64,000 nt of DNA from Athripsodes cinereus (GCA_947579605.1 OX388322.1:5704001-5768000); one strand, 5' to 3'. Numbered from the stretch's first letter, positions 33,313-45,194 are shown. The notes: a model not told the origin generated them from the sequence alone. Program-made: numbers and translations.

Positions 33313-34805
33313 TATCACAAATTATTTTCAAGACTGGTGAATACGCCATCAAAAAGAGCATAACAAGGACTTTTAGTTAATTTGGCCAAAATTTGACATA
33401 GCATAGTTCTCCTCTGATACATAAGCAGTCTTATGTATGATAGTCAGATCTCAAAGTTACATCTATCCAATCAAATTTAATTTAATAAAACGATTAAATT
33501 AACAATAATTATTTGTCAAGTACACATTGTATAGTAAATACAATCACTGTAGCTCCCACGCATAGGGTAACTAATGAATTACTACTTCAATAATTAAATA
33601 TAAACAAATCGTGAAATCCCTTAAGGACAATGGTCTATAAACTTTTTATCTTCGCCTACCGGTCAACATTTGATAATTTTAATTAGAAATAAATAAATTT
33701 TACTGCGGCCCACTGAGAGGGGGACGTTGATTTTTAAATTTTAAGTACCTACTGTGTTTTATATCTCTTTGATGATTTTCCTAACACTCAAAATTTCCAC
33801 CCTCTCCCCTTCCGGAGCCACATTTTCGAAAATCTACGATAATTTGAACTATTACATGATCTCTTCGGTTTTGTCAAACAATATTTCACAAATTTTCTGT
33901 TCTTATTACTCTGCATTACTCTGATATATTAGTCATCGGATCAGTGTATTGTGAAAGAGGTATATAAGAGCTTAAACGAAACTTCTGGATCTGAAAACTT
34001 GCTCTTTTGACCAACAAATATTGAACATTTAAATATCAAAACATGATCCATCAAGGATCATGATCTCTTCCGTAGCATACCAGATTTCAGAGACTAAGGA
34101 TCTTTGGAGAAACCTTTCGCATACTGAAAAACTTTAATGGGATCAATTGTATTGAATCAATAGGAATCTCATTTATGGGGATCTTTTAATAGTAAAGACA
34201 CATAAACAAATAAAACAAAAATACGAAAAAGTATTTACAGACATATTTTAATTTTAAAAGCTCAGGGTTATTATATTTGTCACTTTTATCTGGGATAAAA
34301 ATTGTAAGTGGTGGGCGACTGATTGTCAAAGTTTATCTCATTTACTTTGTCATCATTAATAAATCTTCTTATATATTATATCACAACCAAAGAAGTTTAA
34401 TTAAATTATCCGGTTGACATCACAAACTTTGCAAATTAAGGAACACTAATTACAACACCTATTATTTATAAATAATTATTGAGGCGGCAGCTAGGACAAG
34501 CACCCATACACCTACTGGAACTTTTTTCGAAAAAAGCAAGAAATTAATGGTAAATTTGGAAAATAGAAATGTATGCCCATGCGCTTTTAATTGAGATATC
34601 TTGATTCGCTACGCTAACGTTTTTTTGTTTGTTTGAAGAGTCGATGTTAATTTTGTTAAGGTTTCAGATTTAATGTTACATAGTTGCGAATGTTTTTATT
34701 TCATAAAATTTCCATTTTTCAAAAAAATGACAATGATAAACTGGCCATATAAATATTATCAAAGGAGATACAATGTAAATACTTAAAAAGCATAAATACA
34801 TAAAT
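33313..34805. other. No feature recognised
   Basis: 1.5 kb of AT-rich DNA without supported features. Confidence 0.35.
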
Positions 34806-34892
34806 GCAGTCGTAGCATTTCCCAAAAGTCAAGTAGCCAGCGGATTAAAAACATAAAATAAACATGCAAGATGACCTCTCCGTTCCAAGAAA
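34806..34892 (-). repeat. Retroposon fragment
   Basis: GTAGCCAGCGGATTAAAAAC and AAACATGCAAGATGACCTCT; 3' part of the element, minus orientation. Confidence 0.6.
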
Positions 34893-34929
34893 ATATGTTT
34901 TACTTGAATGTATTAATGCTACAAGTTAA

Positions 34930-36696
34930 TACAAGCTAATAGATGCTAAAAGTTTATGGAAATTTAAAAACTCGCTGTCTAATAGTGACAGTGATTATCC
35001 AGTACAGATGTTTTTGGATCAGGAACGTGTAAGTGAGATAAACAATATTGTAAACAAATTTGCTGACTTCTTTAGTAATGTTTATATAAATAATTTGCCT
35101 GATTTGACTGATCCCTGTCGTGTTGGTGAAAAAATGATTGACCTGTCTCAATGTAATATTCCAATGAAAAAATTAGAAAATAAGTTGTTCCATCTTGATA
35201 CAAAAAAATCATGCGGCCCCGACAATGTGCCACCAATCTTTTTGAGAAAATGTGCCGATGCTCTTATTATCCCACTTCTGATAATTTTTAACAAATCCCT
35301 ACAAAACGGTGTTTTTCCATCTGTATGGAAGATTGGCAACATCACGCCAGTTTTCAAGAAAGGTGACAAAGCGGATATCTCAAACTACAGACCCATATGC
35401 CTTCAGTCCTCTATGGCGAAATTATTTGAGTCTCTCGTACTAGAACAGGTTATGCCATCCATATCCCGCATCATTGAGCCCCAACAACACGGATTTATCT
35501 CGGGTAGGTCAACCCTGTCAAATTTAACTATCTATGAAAATGCTATTGCCGAAAGCCTTGCGCAGGGCTGTCAGATGGACAGCATATATACGGATTTCAG
35601 CAAGGCATTCGACAAGGTGCCCCATAGCATCCTTCTTAATAAGCTATCAGCTTTAGGATTGGCGGGTGCCTTGCTGGAATGGTTTAGGAGTTACTTATCG
35701 GGGCGATCGTTGCGAGTAAAGATAAAAGATGCTGTCTCAAACAGTTTTGCGGCAACAAGCGGCTTGCCGCAGGGGAGCCATCTTGCACCAATACTTTTCC
35801 TCATTTTCATAAATGATCTGCCTTGCGAGATGAGGGATGTAGAATGTCTGCTTTTTGCCGATGACCTCAAAATATTTAAAAGAATAGAACATATAGACGA
35901 TTGTTATACACTTCAGAACAATTTAAATGAACTGAGCAGATGGTGTCATAGAAATAGTTTATTTTTGAACGTTGAAAAGTGTGAATGTATAACTTTCTCT
36001 CGAAATAAAAACCCCATTCACTTCGACTATTGTATCGAAAATGACAGGCTTGACAGGGTAACGGAAATAAGAGATCTAGGGGTTATCTTTGATGAGAAAT
36101 TATCTTTTGTAAGCCACATAACAGAACTGACTGGTAAAGCACTAAAAACACTGGGATTTGTCCTTCGCACTGTAAGCGATTTCACAAATGTTAACGCAAT
36201 CGCGACACTATATAAATCATTAGTCCGTAGCCAATTGGAATTCAATTGCCAAATATGGTCTCCCGGTTACAATGTCCACATCAACAATGTCGAGCGTATA
36301 CAACGTAAATTCTTAAGGTTCATAAATTACAAGTTGGGTATACCTCGACATGAATTAGATTACGAATACCTAAAAATAAAATTGAACATTGAATCTCTTG
36401 AGGATAGAAGGACTATTGGTGATTTAATTTTTTTGTTTAAAATTATAAATAATTATTTTGACAACCCTGATTTGTTGCAGCTCATAAAATTTCGTATACC
36501 TTCGCGATGTACTAGAAATCGAGAGCCTTTCTATATAGATAACCATAGTACAAATTATATTAGATTCACAGTAATACCCCGCTTACATCGACTGGGAAAT
36601 GAGTATTTGTCGGATATGCAAGATATGTTTAATATGAATCTCTCTACATTTAAGACTTTTATAAAGAAATTGTTTTCTCCAGATGCTAATGTTTAA
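34930..36696 (+). CDS. LINE reverse transcriptase (ORF2 C-terminal part)
   Basis: The first ATG is at 35008 (562 codons), but sense coding is open from 34930 (contains DAKSLWKFKNSL), so the ATG is not the native start. RT motifs are intact: motif 1 ISNYRPICL, motif A YTDFSKAFDKVPH (about residue 195), motif B SGLPQGSHLAP (about 252), motif C FADD (about 282), then the C-terminal domain with a stop after SPDANV. It would make DNA on its own RNA at a nicked target in a complete element. Without the endonuclease domain this copy cannot move autonomously. No frameshift or stop in 560 codons suggests recent insertion. Confidence 0.9.
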   Translation, partial: YKLIDAKSLWKFKNSLSNSDSDYPVQMFLDQERVSEINNIVNKFADFFSNVYINNLPDLTDPCRVGEKMIDLSQCNIPMKKLENKLFHLDTKKSCGPDNVPPIFLRKCADALIIPLLIIFNKSLQNGVFPSVWKIGNITPVFKKGDKADISNYRPICLQSSMAKLFESLVLEQVMPSISRIIEPQQHGFISGRSTLSNLTIYENAIAESLAQGCQMDSIYTDFSKAFDKVPHSILLNKLSALGLAGALLEWFRSYLSGRSLRVKIKDAVSNSFAATSGLPQGSHLAPILFLIFINDLPCEMRDVECLLFADDLKIFKRIEHIDDCYTLQNNLNELSRWCHRNSLFLNVEKCECITFSRNKNPIHFDYCIENDRLDRVTEIRDLGVIFDEKLSFVSHITELTGKALKTLGFVLRTVSDFTNVNAIATLYKSLVRSQLEFNCQIWSPGYNVHINNVERIQRKFLRFINYKLGIPRHELDYEYLKIKLNIESLEDRRTIGDLIFLFKIINNYFDNPDLLQLIKFRIPSRCTRNREPFYIDNHSTNYIRFTVIPRLHRLGNEYLSDMQDMFNMNLSTFKTFIKKLFSPDANV

Positions 36697-37599
36697 CCTA
36701 TTGTTTTTGAATTCAGAGTATAATGTAATATACTTATATGGGTATTTGATCCTGTGTTTCGACATTGTATGTATTGATGTGTGTTTGTTATGTTTTTTGA
36801 ATTGTACTTGATTCTATGAAGTGTTCTCCATGAGAGGCTCGAAACTGTTCACATATTGGAATGTATAATAATATATACTTCTGACATTTCCTTCTTTAAC
36901 CAACTGCTGAAAAAATACTTTTTCCTGTTTAAATTGAATATTGTTTTGGATGGATGGATTTTGGTATATACATAGGTGTGGTGGATGATTGTTCTTCTGA
37001 TTTTTTTGAAGGATCTTTTGATTTGATAATGTTGTGTTGTGTATATGTAAAATACTTATTTTTGGTTTTCAACTTGCTATTATTTTTTTAAGGTATAAAA
37101 CCCACACATCCGGGTTCACGGTGTTTGACTGTGCCCGAGCGAGCAGTGTATTGTCTGGTATTGTTACCTATCTTTGATATTAGTAGGGAATGGGCGGTAA
37201 TTATTTATTTTATATTTTATATTTCGCATTGACTGTAAACGATAGACGATGCGCTGTGCCCGCTTGCGTCTATACGTAGTATGCGTGGGGGTACTTATTT
37301 ATACTTAAGTGTACTGAATGTAGATGTGTATAGTGTGAGGTACCGTGGGCCTGGATGAATAATATTATTGTAATACCTGTGGGTGCCTATGATTATGTTT
37401 ATTTGTATATTCTATGTTGAGACATATAATGGTTTGTCTTACTTACTTGTAAGGCTTTATATTTGATTTTGTCTTGAACATAAATAGTATTTTATTTTAT
37501 TTCCGCTTGTAATGTATGTAAAAAATTGTTTGTACTTTTTAAAAACTGTAAAAGGCGAAAGCCGTTTATTGCAATAATAAATAAATAAATAAATAAATT
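34930..37599 (+). mobile_element. 5'-truncated Jockey/CR1-group LINE
   Basis: The element consists of the RT-bearing part of ORF2, about 0.87 kb of 3' UTR, and a tail with GGCGAAAGCCGTTTATTGCA then (ATAA)n. Similarity to the linker before RT begins near 34936, just after a stop at 34927, so the endonuclease and ORF1 were lost by 5' truncation at insertion. A similar tail is at 30298-30330. Confidence 0.85.
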
Positions 37600-37921
37600 A
37601 AAGTGATGTGATAATGACGGTCATTTACAGGACACTCAAAAACTAACAGAAAAGGACTAGGTACACAGGAAATGTTCAACTTTAAATAGTCATACTTCAA
37701 AATACCAATTTGGCTTATGGGCACTTGTTCTAGCTATGGCGTCGATTGTAAATTTCTAAAGTGACATCAAACATCACCGTAAATAACTTCTCACAGAAAG
37801 AAGAAACAAATTCTCCTCTTCTGAATTAATAAGCAATTGATTAATAATTAAATTACAAAGATTTGCATAGTAATGAGACACAACGCTTTTATTAAAGGGA
37901 ACGACGACAAAAATACATTAA

Positions 37922-38698
37922 CCCTTTCAACACTGCATTTTATTTCTTCAGAAAATCACTAATTTTTATTGGTCTGTACTTTTTATTACAGGAAATGGAA
38001 TAAAAATATGACTGATAATAATTTTTATTTTTTTTATTTTATGAGTTTTCAGATTTTCAGCTGGGAAAGCATAGATCCCTGCAGTATGTTATGGTAGGGA
38101 TATTTTTATCCCAGCAGTTCCTCATTAGATTTCTTCGTTCCTCTAAAACATAGAAGAAACAAAGCGAAAGAAGTATGTAAGGACAGATCTAATTGGCGTT
38201 CCGTTCTCTCTGCCTACCCCACCTGGGATACGGCGTGAGGGAATAGATAGATAGATAGATAAAACATATCATAAATTACTGCTGGGATATAAACGACACC
38301 TACGAAAAATACTACTGGGATATTTTTTATCCCAACACTAAGAAAATATAAAATATTTGTATTTTTTATCATAACCTTTATTGATAATTAATAAAATAAC
38401 ATGAATTTGAACTTACCTCGACATTTTGTAACACTTTTTTTATAATTTTATTAGTAAAATGAATGAAATATTAGGTAAAATGTTTGCGCATTAACACCTC
38501 TATCACACTACTATTGACACTGAACATGCATGAATCTGTTGATACACTACAGTTACTGTACTTCCAACTTCACAACATAAAGATAATACCATAAATTACT
38601 GGAATATGCATATTCCATACATTTTGGGTCAAAAATGACATAGATATAATTTTTCAAAAATGTTTGGGATATTAAATATCCCTGCAGTGTTGAAAGGG
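37922..38698. mobile_element. piggyBac-like non-autonomous element
   Basis: TIRs CCCTTTCAACACTGCA (16 bp, perfect) are flanked by TTAA at 37918-37921 and 38699-38702, the piggyBac target signature. The 777-bp interior has no transposase. It holds three hairpin words of the type GGGATA...TATCCC (about 38097-38112, 38311-38327, 38666-38682) and a retroposon tail at 38196-38262. Confidence 0.85.
38196..38262 (+). repeat. Retroposon 3' end with (ATAG)n tail, nested
   Basis: GCCTACCCCACCTGGGATAC then GGCGTGAGGGA and (ATAG)n: the retroposon 3' block with a tetranucleotide tail, inside the piggyBac-like element. Confidence 0.55.
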
Positions 38699-38785
38699 TT
38701 AAAAAAAATACCCTGTATCTAATTTTGACCAGAATTACTATACTAGAACATTTTTTAGTGTAATCAAAAAGTATTCTTTTCTCAG

Positions 38786-38920
38786 TATTTGAGAATCCTG
38801 TAAAAAAACAGTATTCATAAAACATCACATATAATACATTACATACACATTATCTTCAATACAGCGATGAATTATGAATGCCAGTTTACATAGCACGAAG
38901 ATAACTTGTATAATCTATAC
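38786..38920 (+). repeat. Decayed retroposon copy
   Basis: AATCCTGTAAAAAAACAGTA, ATCTTCAATACAGCGATGAA and TAGCACGAAGATAACTTG in family order. Confidence 0.5.
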
Positions 38921-38932
38921 ATGCGACGACCG

Positions 38933-39095
38933 GTGTGGCGTGGAGGTAATAATAATAAATTAGACAATTTATTAAGCGCCGTTTTAAGATACAAACTACA
39001 GCAAGGACGCATGGGGTGGCTCTGCATAGGTTCTTGCTTTTGAGTCACTAGATCCCAAGTTCAGTTTCTGACTAAGGCAAAATGAAGAATGATCT
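38933..39095 (+). repeat. SINE family 2 copy, split by a LINE tail
   Basis: The SINE head GACCGGTGTGGCGTGGAGGT stops at about 38955. The rest resumes near 39020 with TTCTTGCTTTTGAGTCAC and runs to GAAGAATGATCTA. The gap holds a minus-strand LINE 3' end. Confidence 0.7.
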
Positions 39096-39374
39096 ATCGT
39101 CCAAAAATTCTAGCAAAAAGGTGAGTCTTCAACTTCCTTCTGAGGCCCTTTCCATTCGCCTCCTCTCGCAGACCCAGAGGCAGCTTGTTCCAGCATCTGG
39201 GACCCGCAACCAGTCTCCAAAAAGCCTGTCCTGCAAGATCGAGATGGCTAATTCGTCAGCTTTTCCTTCGCCCCCTGCTGACTGAAGGATGAGCCGTCTT
39301 TCACTGATGGTCTCGATCTCGCATATCTCCGACAAATAAGAAGGCAACATACCTTTCAAGGCCAAAAAAAACAT
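38950..39374 (-). pseudogene. CR1-type LINE C-terminus and 3' tail, interrupted
   Basis: On the minus strand 39374-39100 encodes PSYLSEICEIETISERRLIL, then after a frameshift near 39230 FWRLVAGPRCWNKLPLGLRE and LKTHLF, the CR1-like C-terminal block. The 3' tail (TTAAAACGGCGCTTAATAAA, (TTA)n) is separated from it by the SINE remainder at 39020-39095. Confidence 0.75.
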
Positions 39375-39380
39375 TTGTAT

Positions 39381-39904
39381 TGAAAAATATATATAAGATC
39401 AACAATATTAAGATTTTCCAATATTTTTTTAAATGTATATTTTAGCTTTAGGGATATTATTTGCAGTGTCTGCATTCAATGGTAGATAAACGGAATATTT
39501 TCAATTACGGAGGAGATGACAAGATGGATTGATAGAGAATATATTATATCATCACCATATAATAATATGTAGGTATATCCTTAAAAGCACTTTTAAAATA
39601 TATTCCGTACGTAAGATTACTTTTAAAAGGTTCCATTATGTCCGACTTTCCCCTTCCCTGTTAGTTCCTTTTTTAATATTAGTACGTCACTTGTGAAAAT
39701 CGCACGTAGAGAAAAATTCAACAAAAAGAGATGAAAAAATAAAGCATGCATTTTTAATATAAATATTCTAGTGTACATTCATATATATCTATAACTTTAC
39801 CATCACAGCATCTCCAGATTTAGGAAAGCCAGTTGAAAAACCTAACGCTACCAATAAGAGATTTAATTTATTTCATTTCATTTCATTTCATTTACTTATT
39901 AAAT
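39381..39904. other. Unassigned, with a (TTTCA)n microsatellite
   Basis: 39868-39893 is about five TTTCA units. A faint retroposon-like TACCATCACAGCATCTCC is near 39799. Confidence 0.45.
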
Positions 39905-40215
39905 TTATTTGAAGAATGAAAAGCGATGTGTAGAAAATTAATAAAACGAAACAGTGTGATATGTAGAAAATCGGGAATTATGGTGTGGTTGTGTTGCTAG
40001 ACTCAAAAATCAAAGATGGACAAAAAGGGTAGTGAAGTGTAGATCTCGTGAAGATATAAGAAATAGTGTGGAAGACCTCTAACACGATGATCTGGCGGCA
40101 TTAGAAGAATCGCTAGTGACTGGTTAAGAAAAGCTCAGCACAGAGATGCATGGAAATGTATGGGGAGGCTTGTGTTCAGCAGTAGACAGGAATTTTTGCG
40201 TAAGTAAGTAATTAC
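39905..40215 (+). pseudogene. RTE-like LINE C-terminal remnant
   Basis: Decayed frames include SDWLRKAQHRDAWKCMGRLV-like codons (GACTGGTTAAGAAAAGCTCA...) and a (GTAA)n tail at about 40200-40210, like other RTE ends here. Several stops and shifts. Confidence 0.55.
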
Positions 40216-40881
40216 CTGAATTTTCAATAAGTGTTTCCAAATATACAATGATAATTTGTCATGGTTGATGTTGTAAACAATGTATATTGAAAAGAATAAA
40301 AATTAATCAATTAATCAAAATTATTTTGTCATTCAGTTACCATTTAAATTTATTTTGGACAGCTTTTTCGTCCACTGTGTGTTAAGAGGGGAAGTATGGG
40401 GAAATGTGACATACCCAAATCTCACTGCGAATAAAAAAAACGTAGAAAAAACTCCTTTTAAGAGGATTAAAATTTGTAGTGATAAAAATTCACCGAATTC
40501 AGGTAAAGTCTATTTAAATATAAAAAATAAATATAAGTGCTCCCTTTATTAAACGTTTCGATTAAACTATTTGATCCGTAAAGTGGTTTATTGTTACCAA
40601 AAAATGTGATATTACATACATTTATTAAAAAAATTCCACATCCTGCATATTTTATTTCTGTACAACTTTTACTACCAAATTTTAAAACACAAGAAAATTT
40701 ATTTACTTGTGTAAAATTCTGATATTTATTCGTGATATTTTTTTATTATGTACGAAAACTATATTTTTCAGTCATTTATATTTTTTATTGTTTGCATTGC
40801 TCTTGACCTTTTTGGCATCACTCTATTTTTTTATTAATAAATTAACTGACTACCAATGAGAACATTTAAGATGGTATAAAA
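40216..40881. other. No feature recognised
   Basis: A 65-codon Lys/Asn-rich frame at 40355-40552 is probably chance. Confidence 0.35.
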
Positions 40882-41199
40882 CAAGGGTGGCCAACCCGCG
40901 TCCCGTTGGGTGTCTAGGTGCGGCCCGCGAAACATATGCACACTCTTTTTAATAATAGTCGGTACAAGTACCCGTTACTTTTTTGAAAGAGGTATTTTGA
41001 GAAAATATTCTTTAAGAAAACTGAGAAGTTTTGAAACATTTCAAATTCCTATACCATTTTGAAAATTTGGTGACGGAGGGGGGTAGTTTTTAAGGTGAAG
41101 TTATCAAATTTTCCATATATGGAGTATATTGTTGTGCGGCCCGGTAGGAAATCTCATTCTGAAATTTGGCCCGGCTGCTGAAAAGGTTGGCCACCCATG
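40882..41199. mobile_element. hAT-type MITE with 8-bp target duplication
   Basis: TIRs CAAGGGTGGCCAACC and (inverted) CATGGGTGGCCAACC flank 318 bp with GCGGCCCGCG-type subterminal motifs. GTATAAAA is duplicated exactly at 40874-40881 and 41200-41207. The 8-bp duplication and CA-GGGTGGCC ends are hAT hallmarks. No transposase. Confidence 0.85.
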
Positions 41200-41504
41200 G
41201 TATAAAAGATTCTCACGAATGCAGTTTTGGTCAGCCGACGGCCCGCCCGTAAGAACAATATTTGTTTTGAATGTGCAGAAAAATGGGAGTCTACGTCGTG
41301 AGGTGGAGCGCTCATAAAAAAACACCCTTAAATAACTATGTAGAAGGAAATGGAGGAAGCCTATATCAAAGAACGGAGGCAAAAGCATACATACATAAAA
41401 TCATCAAAACATCTTCCACGAGAGGGGTAGATAGCGGACCAATTACATGTTTTAAATATGCAGATGGTCCTCTCAGTTTCAACGAAAAAACAGGATGTAT
41501 GGAC

Positions 41505-41600
41505 TCTCAGAGTAAGATAAAAGCTTGTATCGTGAAAGCGAAGTTGCAGGCACCTGGGATCGAACCGAACACCTCCTGGCTACCGACGAACTCAAACTCA
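41505..41600 (-). repeat. SINE family 1 head, minus strand
   Basis: The minus strand carries TCGTCGGTAGCCAGGAGG (A box) and GGTTCGATCCCAGGTGCC (B box), then TTTCACGATACAAGCTTTTA. About 25 bp between the boxes are deleted compared with 239-435, so pol III activity is doubtful. Confidence 0.75.
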
Positions 41601-42478
41601 AACATCCAGAGCCATAAATAAAATATTAAGAATGGGTGAAAAACTTTATCGCTAGCATAAAAAAAACTGACTGTTTAATCCATAATGATTGATGCACATG
41701 AATTTATTCATCGGAAATTAACCAACAATTGACGTTTTACAAGAGAAGTTTATTATTCTACATTATTTTCAAACATTTATATAAATAAAAGAACAAAATC
41801 CAACATTTTCGGGAAAGCAAAAAGAACAAAAATATTCTAATCCGAATGCATAAAATAGTAAAAATTTTGAATTTTGAATGAAATTTCAAAAAAGGAAAAG
41901 ATTAAAAAATTCATAAAAGTCTAACACTAACATAAATAAAAGAAAAACGATAATTTAATATAAAAGAAAAAACTTAGATAACTGAAAACTCTACGACCGC
42001 CGCCGCGCCGAGAACATTTTAATTAAATTTGGAACACGAAGAAAATATTCAAATAATAATAATAATAATTGATATTCAAATTCGTTGTCTATGATTTATG
42101 TTCACGATCGGAATGAAATAGGGCGTGAAAAACAAATTGGACCCCTTATGTTGTATGGGTCAGGTGCACGTCAAATAAATTCCAACACGATCGGTTGAAT
42201 CTGTACCAAAGCATAAATCAATGCCGTATCTGTACAATTTTATATCTATGGTCGTGAAACACTTTTTGGACATTGAAATATTTTTTTACAAGCAATGCAA
42301 TATTTTTTACATAAATAAAATCATCGATAACGCAATCACTAAGAAAATAGTATGCGACATGGTTGAATAATAATATGTTTGGATGCAGATGGCTTGGGGT
42401 CAGAAAACATGGAAGGAAATTGAGGAAGTATGTAAATCCAAGAGCGGACAAGAAAAGCATACATTTATGCATATACAT
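41601..42478. other. No feature recognised
   Basis: AT-rich, except a short GC patch ACGACCGCCGCCGCGCCG near 41994. Nothing supported. Confidence 0.35.
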
Positions 42479-42580
42479 ATACCATAATGGCATCTGCCGC
42501 AAGTGAGGTAGCCAGAGGACTAAAATAAAAAAATATGCAGATTTTTTTCTGCTTGTCAGTAAAAATAAGACATTAAATAG
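42479..42580 (-). repeat. Retroposon fragment
   Basis: ATACCATAATGGCATCTGCC then AAGTGAGGTAGCCAGAGGAC; 3' part, minus orientation. Confidence 0.6.
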
Positions 42581-42598
42581 TATTTGAGTCGGTCAGAC

Positions 42599-42830
42599 GG
42601 CCGGTGTGGCGCGGAGGTAACGCTCTCGCCTTTGAGTCACGAGGTCCCGGATTCAAATCCTAGCCAGTGCAAAGTGAAGACTGACCTTTTTTTTTAAATT
42701 GTCCTAGGTCTGGGTGTTACATGTATGTATATGTGTTTAGTGCCTTGTATATGTGTGTATCGTCGCGTTAGTACCCATAATACAAGATTCATATCTTAAT
42801 TTGGGACTAGCTCGATCTGTGTGAAAATAA
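42599..42830 (+). repeat. tRNA-derived SINE, family 2
   Basis: A box TGGCGCGGAGG. The B box is changed to GATTCAAATCC, probably weakening it. The body matches 19981-20195 throughout (GTCTGGGTGTTACATGTATG, CCCATAATACAAGATTCAT). Confidence 0.85.
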
Positions 42831-43611
42831 TAAATAAAAGTTCATTGTCAGTCGACCATTTGTCTTTTCGGCCGCCCATTTAAATATTTCCCTATACAAG
42901 CTAAATACAATCGATCCCTCGAAATCGGGCAAAACTCTTGTTTTTAAGAATAATTATTTGATTCATTAGCAATACGACAATTACATATTATGAATGAATA
43001 AAAAAAATCGTATGATAGTGGCGCCCTCATTTTTTTTTTTAAATTTGACATTTGTTTTCTATATTCTAATCAAATGCATAGATCGTCAACATTGAGATGG
43101 CGTGTCATGTCATAACACGGTTCGCTACCCACTTCGATCTGATTATGATGGTCATAGAAATTTATATTAATAATTGTTACATTATTAATATACTTATACT
43201 ATATAGGATGTAAGATATAAATAGTCCACTGGTAACCAACTAACAAGGTATAACATTATGTTGCAGGCAAACTAAAAAAAATCATAAAAACGAACTAATT
43301 TCTTCATCCGTGGTCTCAAACAAAGAATACTCTTGTGACTGCCTGAAACCATAACTTCTTCTCCTTTTAAAGTAAAAAATAACAGTAACACATTTTTTTA
43401 ATCCGACTTAAATACAGTGTAGTTTATAAGATTGTATTGTTTCATTTTTTCATTGTATTTTTAAATAAATTATTGTCGTACTTGGGGCTAGTTGGTAGCT
43501 AATTTTAATAAATTATTAGTAATAAAAGTATTAGGTAGGTATATAGAGTAAAACAGTAGTAAACATGCACCCTTGAGATGATTTACATTATAAAAACGGT
43601 GGTATATAAAC
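42831..43611. other. No feature recognised
   Basis: Nothing supported. Confidence 0.35.
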
Positions 43612-43829
43612 AATCTTACTTCTATACCACAGGTGGGATAACCAGCAAAATAGCCACATTTGATAAACATGCAAGCTGTTCTCTCCATGCACACAAAAAA
43701 ATAAGGTGTTAAAAATGGGAGAATATTATTGCATGATTGAATTTTTTTGGAACACGCTTTTTACAGCTCAGTTAAAAACTAAAGAAAAAAAGCTAAAGAC
43801 CAATTCTTTGCCGGGTGCTCGTGGCTTGA
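43612..43829 (-). repeat. Retroposon, near full length
   Basis: TTCTATACCACAGGTGGGAT through AATTCTTTGCCGGGTGCTCG. Both ends are present but the (TAC)n tail is lost. Confidence 0.75.
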
Positions 43830-43849
43830 TATAAATGATCCTAAATAAT

Positions 43850-44160
43850 AACAATATAAATGGGCGGAGGATCCGCAAATAAGCGAACCTTTCCTAGCCC
43901 AAGAACACCTTGATGCAGGAGGCGATCTAGACATGAAAAACCCTAAATCGACTGAGATCTGGTGTGGGAAACTGCCTCGACAATAGAGAACGATGGGGCT
44001 TCCTACAGGACGAATTCGGAGCATGTGACTGTGGTGTAGCACAGACTATGCCACACTTGTTGGAGGGTCCATTGTGCCCTGTCACTTGCACTATGGAGGA
44101 TATTTTTGACGCATCTCCACCTGCTGTGCGTTTTGCACAGTACTGGAGATCAGTTTAATT
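43850..44160 (+). pseudogene. LINE reverse transcriptase C-terminal remnant
   Basis: The frame reads RERWGFLQDEFGACDCGVAQ, TMPHLLEGPLCPVTCTMEDI, then AVRFAQYWRSV-stop: the RWG...C-x-CG...TM.HLL..C(P) zinc-finger-like end of a LINE RT. Upstream frames are broken. 44161-44539 has no recognised feature. Confidence 0.75.
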
Positions 44161-44539
44161 GTTTTTTTTTTCTGGGTTTCGACACAAATAATAATAAATA
44201 GTAGCCTAGTCTCTTTACATAAAGGCGTATTAATTCATTAGCTTATAACATAGGTGTAGGTTGATTGGGGCAACTCAACTGTCAGGCAGCACAGAGCGTG
44301 ACATGTCATATCTAGTAGGTATCTAGTAGATGTATGACACTTGTGCCTTTGACAAGCAAGACGAGTTGCCGCCAGATCGGGACATGACCAATATTCATAC
44401 ATATGAGTAGGTACTACAATAATAATAGACAATAAATTTTATTTCAATCTATGATACTACGTACCAACTTATTATATTTATTTTTTTATATCGACACATG
44501 ACAGAAACAAATTAATTTTATGAAATGGACTATATGTAT

Positions 44540-44840
44540 TGTAGTGTATGGACTTTGTACACTGCACCTGTGAGTTGAACCTTGCACTTGTTTACAAGTT
44601 AAGCAAGGAATATTGATGGAGTAGCAATATTCTATTTTTCTATTTAGTTTAGCTTCCTATAGGGAACGGGGCTCATTACAGATACGACCTTGGGTTGCAC
44701 TGGTACGCTGCGTTTGACTAGTTGTGTTCGACAAATTGTAAATATGATTATTATTGAATATATATTTGTGTTAATTATAATATCAGTGTTCATCATTTAA
44801 AAGAACCTACAATATTGTAAACAGGCACGGTTTACAATAT
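44540..44840 (+). mobile_element. Solo LTR related to the 52.5-kb LTR element
   Basis: It starts TGTAGTGTATGGACTTTG and ends TTTACAATAT, with GTAT duplicated on both sides (44536-44539, 44841-44844). It is 301 bp versus 300 bp for the full element's LTR, with co-linear blocks (GAACCTTG, GAGTAGCAATA, GTTCGACAAATTGTA, AAAGAACCT). It is a diverged sister family. LTR-LTR recombination has removed the interior. An 11-bp hairpin closes its 3' end. Confidence 0.9.
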
Positions 44841-45194
44841 GTATTAATTATTTTTTAAACTTTTGACCTACAATATCCACCTCTTACTGCTTACATAATA
44901 AAGAAATTAATACATAGATTTTCCATGAGAGTTTTGGATATGGAGGAATAAGCTATCAGGCAGACCCTTGACAAACTGGTTATTGGTTATCTACAGTGTA
45001 AAGAAATCTGAGGACAACAAACCTTGATTTTGTACGATTGCAGGAAAAGTGTACTTGGATGATGGGACCAGGAAGGTAGAAGAAGGAAGAAGGAATACAA
45101 TATATCATTTTTTTTTTTTTTATTTTTTTTTTTTTATTTAATTGGTAACAAATATAATATACAATAGAAAAGAAAACAAATACAATTTACGAGT

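Noticed and set aside
40542..40600. Possible fifth hammerhead (GAAACGTTT on the minus strand near 40555)
   Set aside because: No CUGANGA core and no stem II can be drawn.
41220..41260. Continuation of the hAT element to the right
   Set aside because: The GC-rich patch resembles subterminal hAT sequence, but exact TIR and target duplication end the element at 41199.
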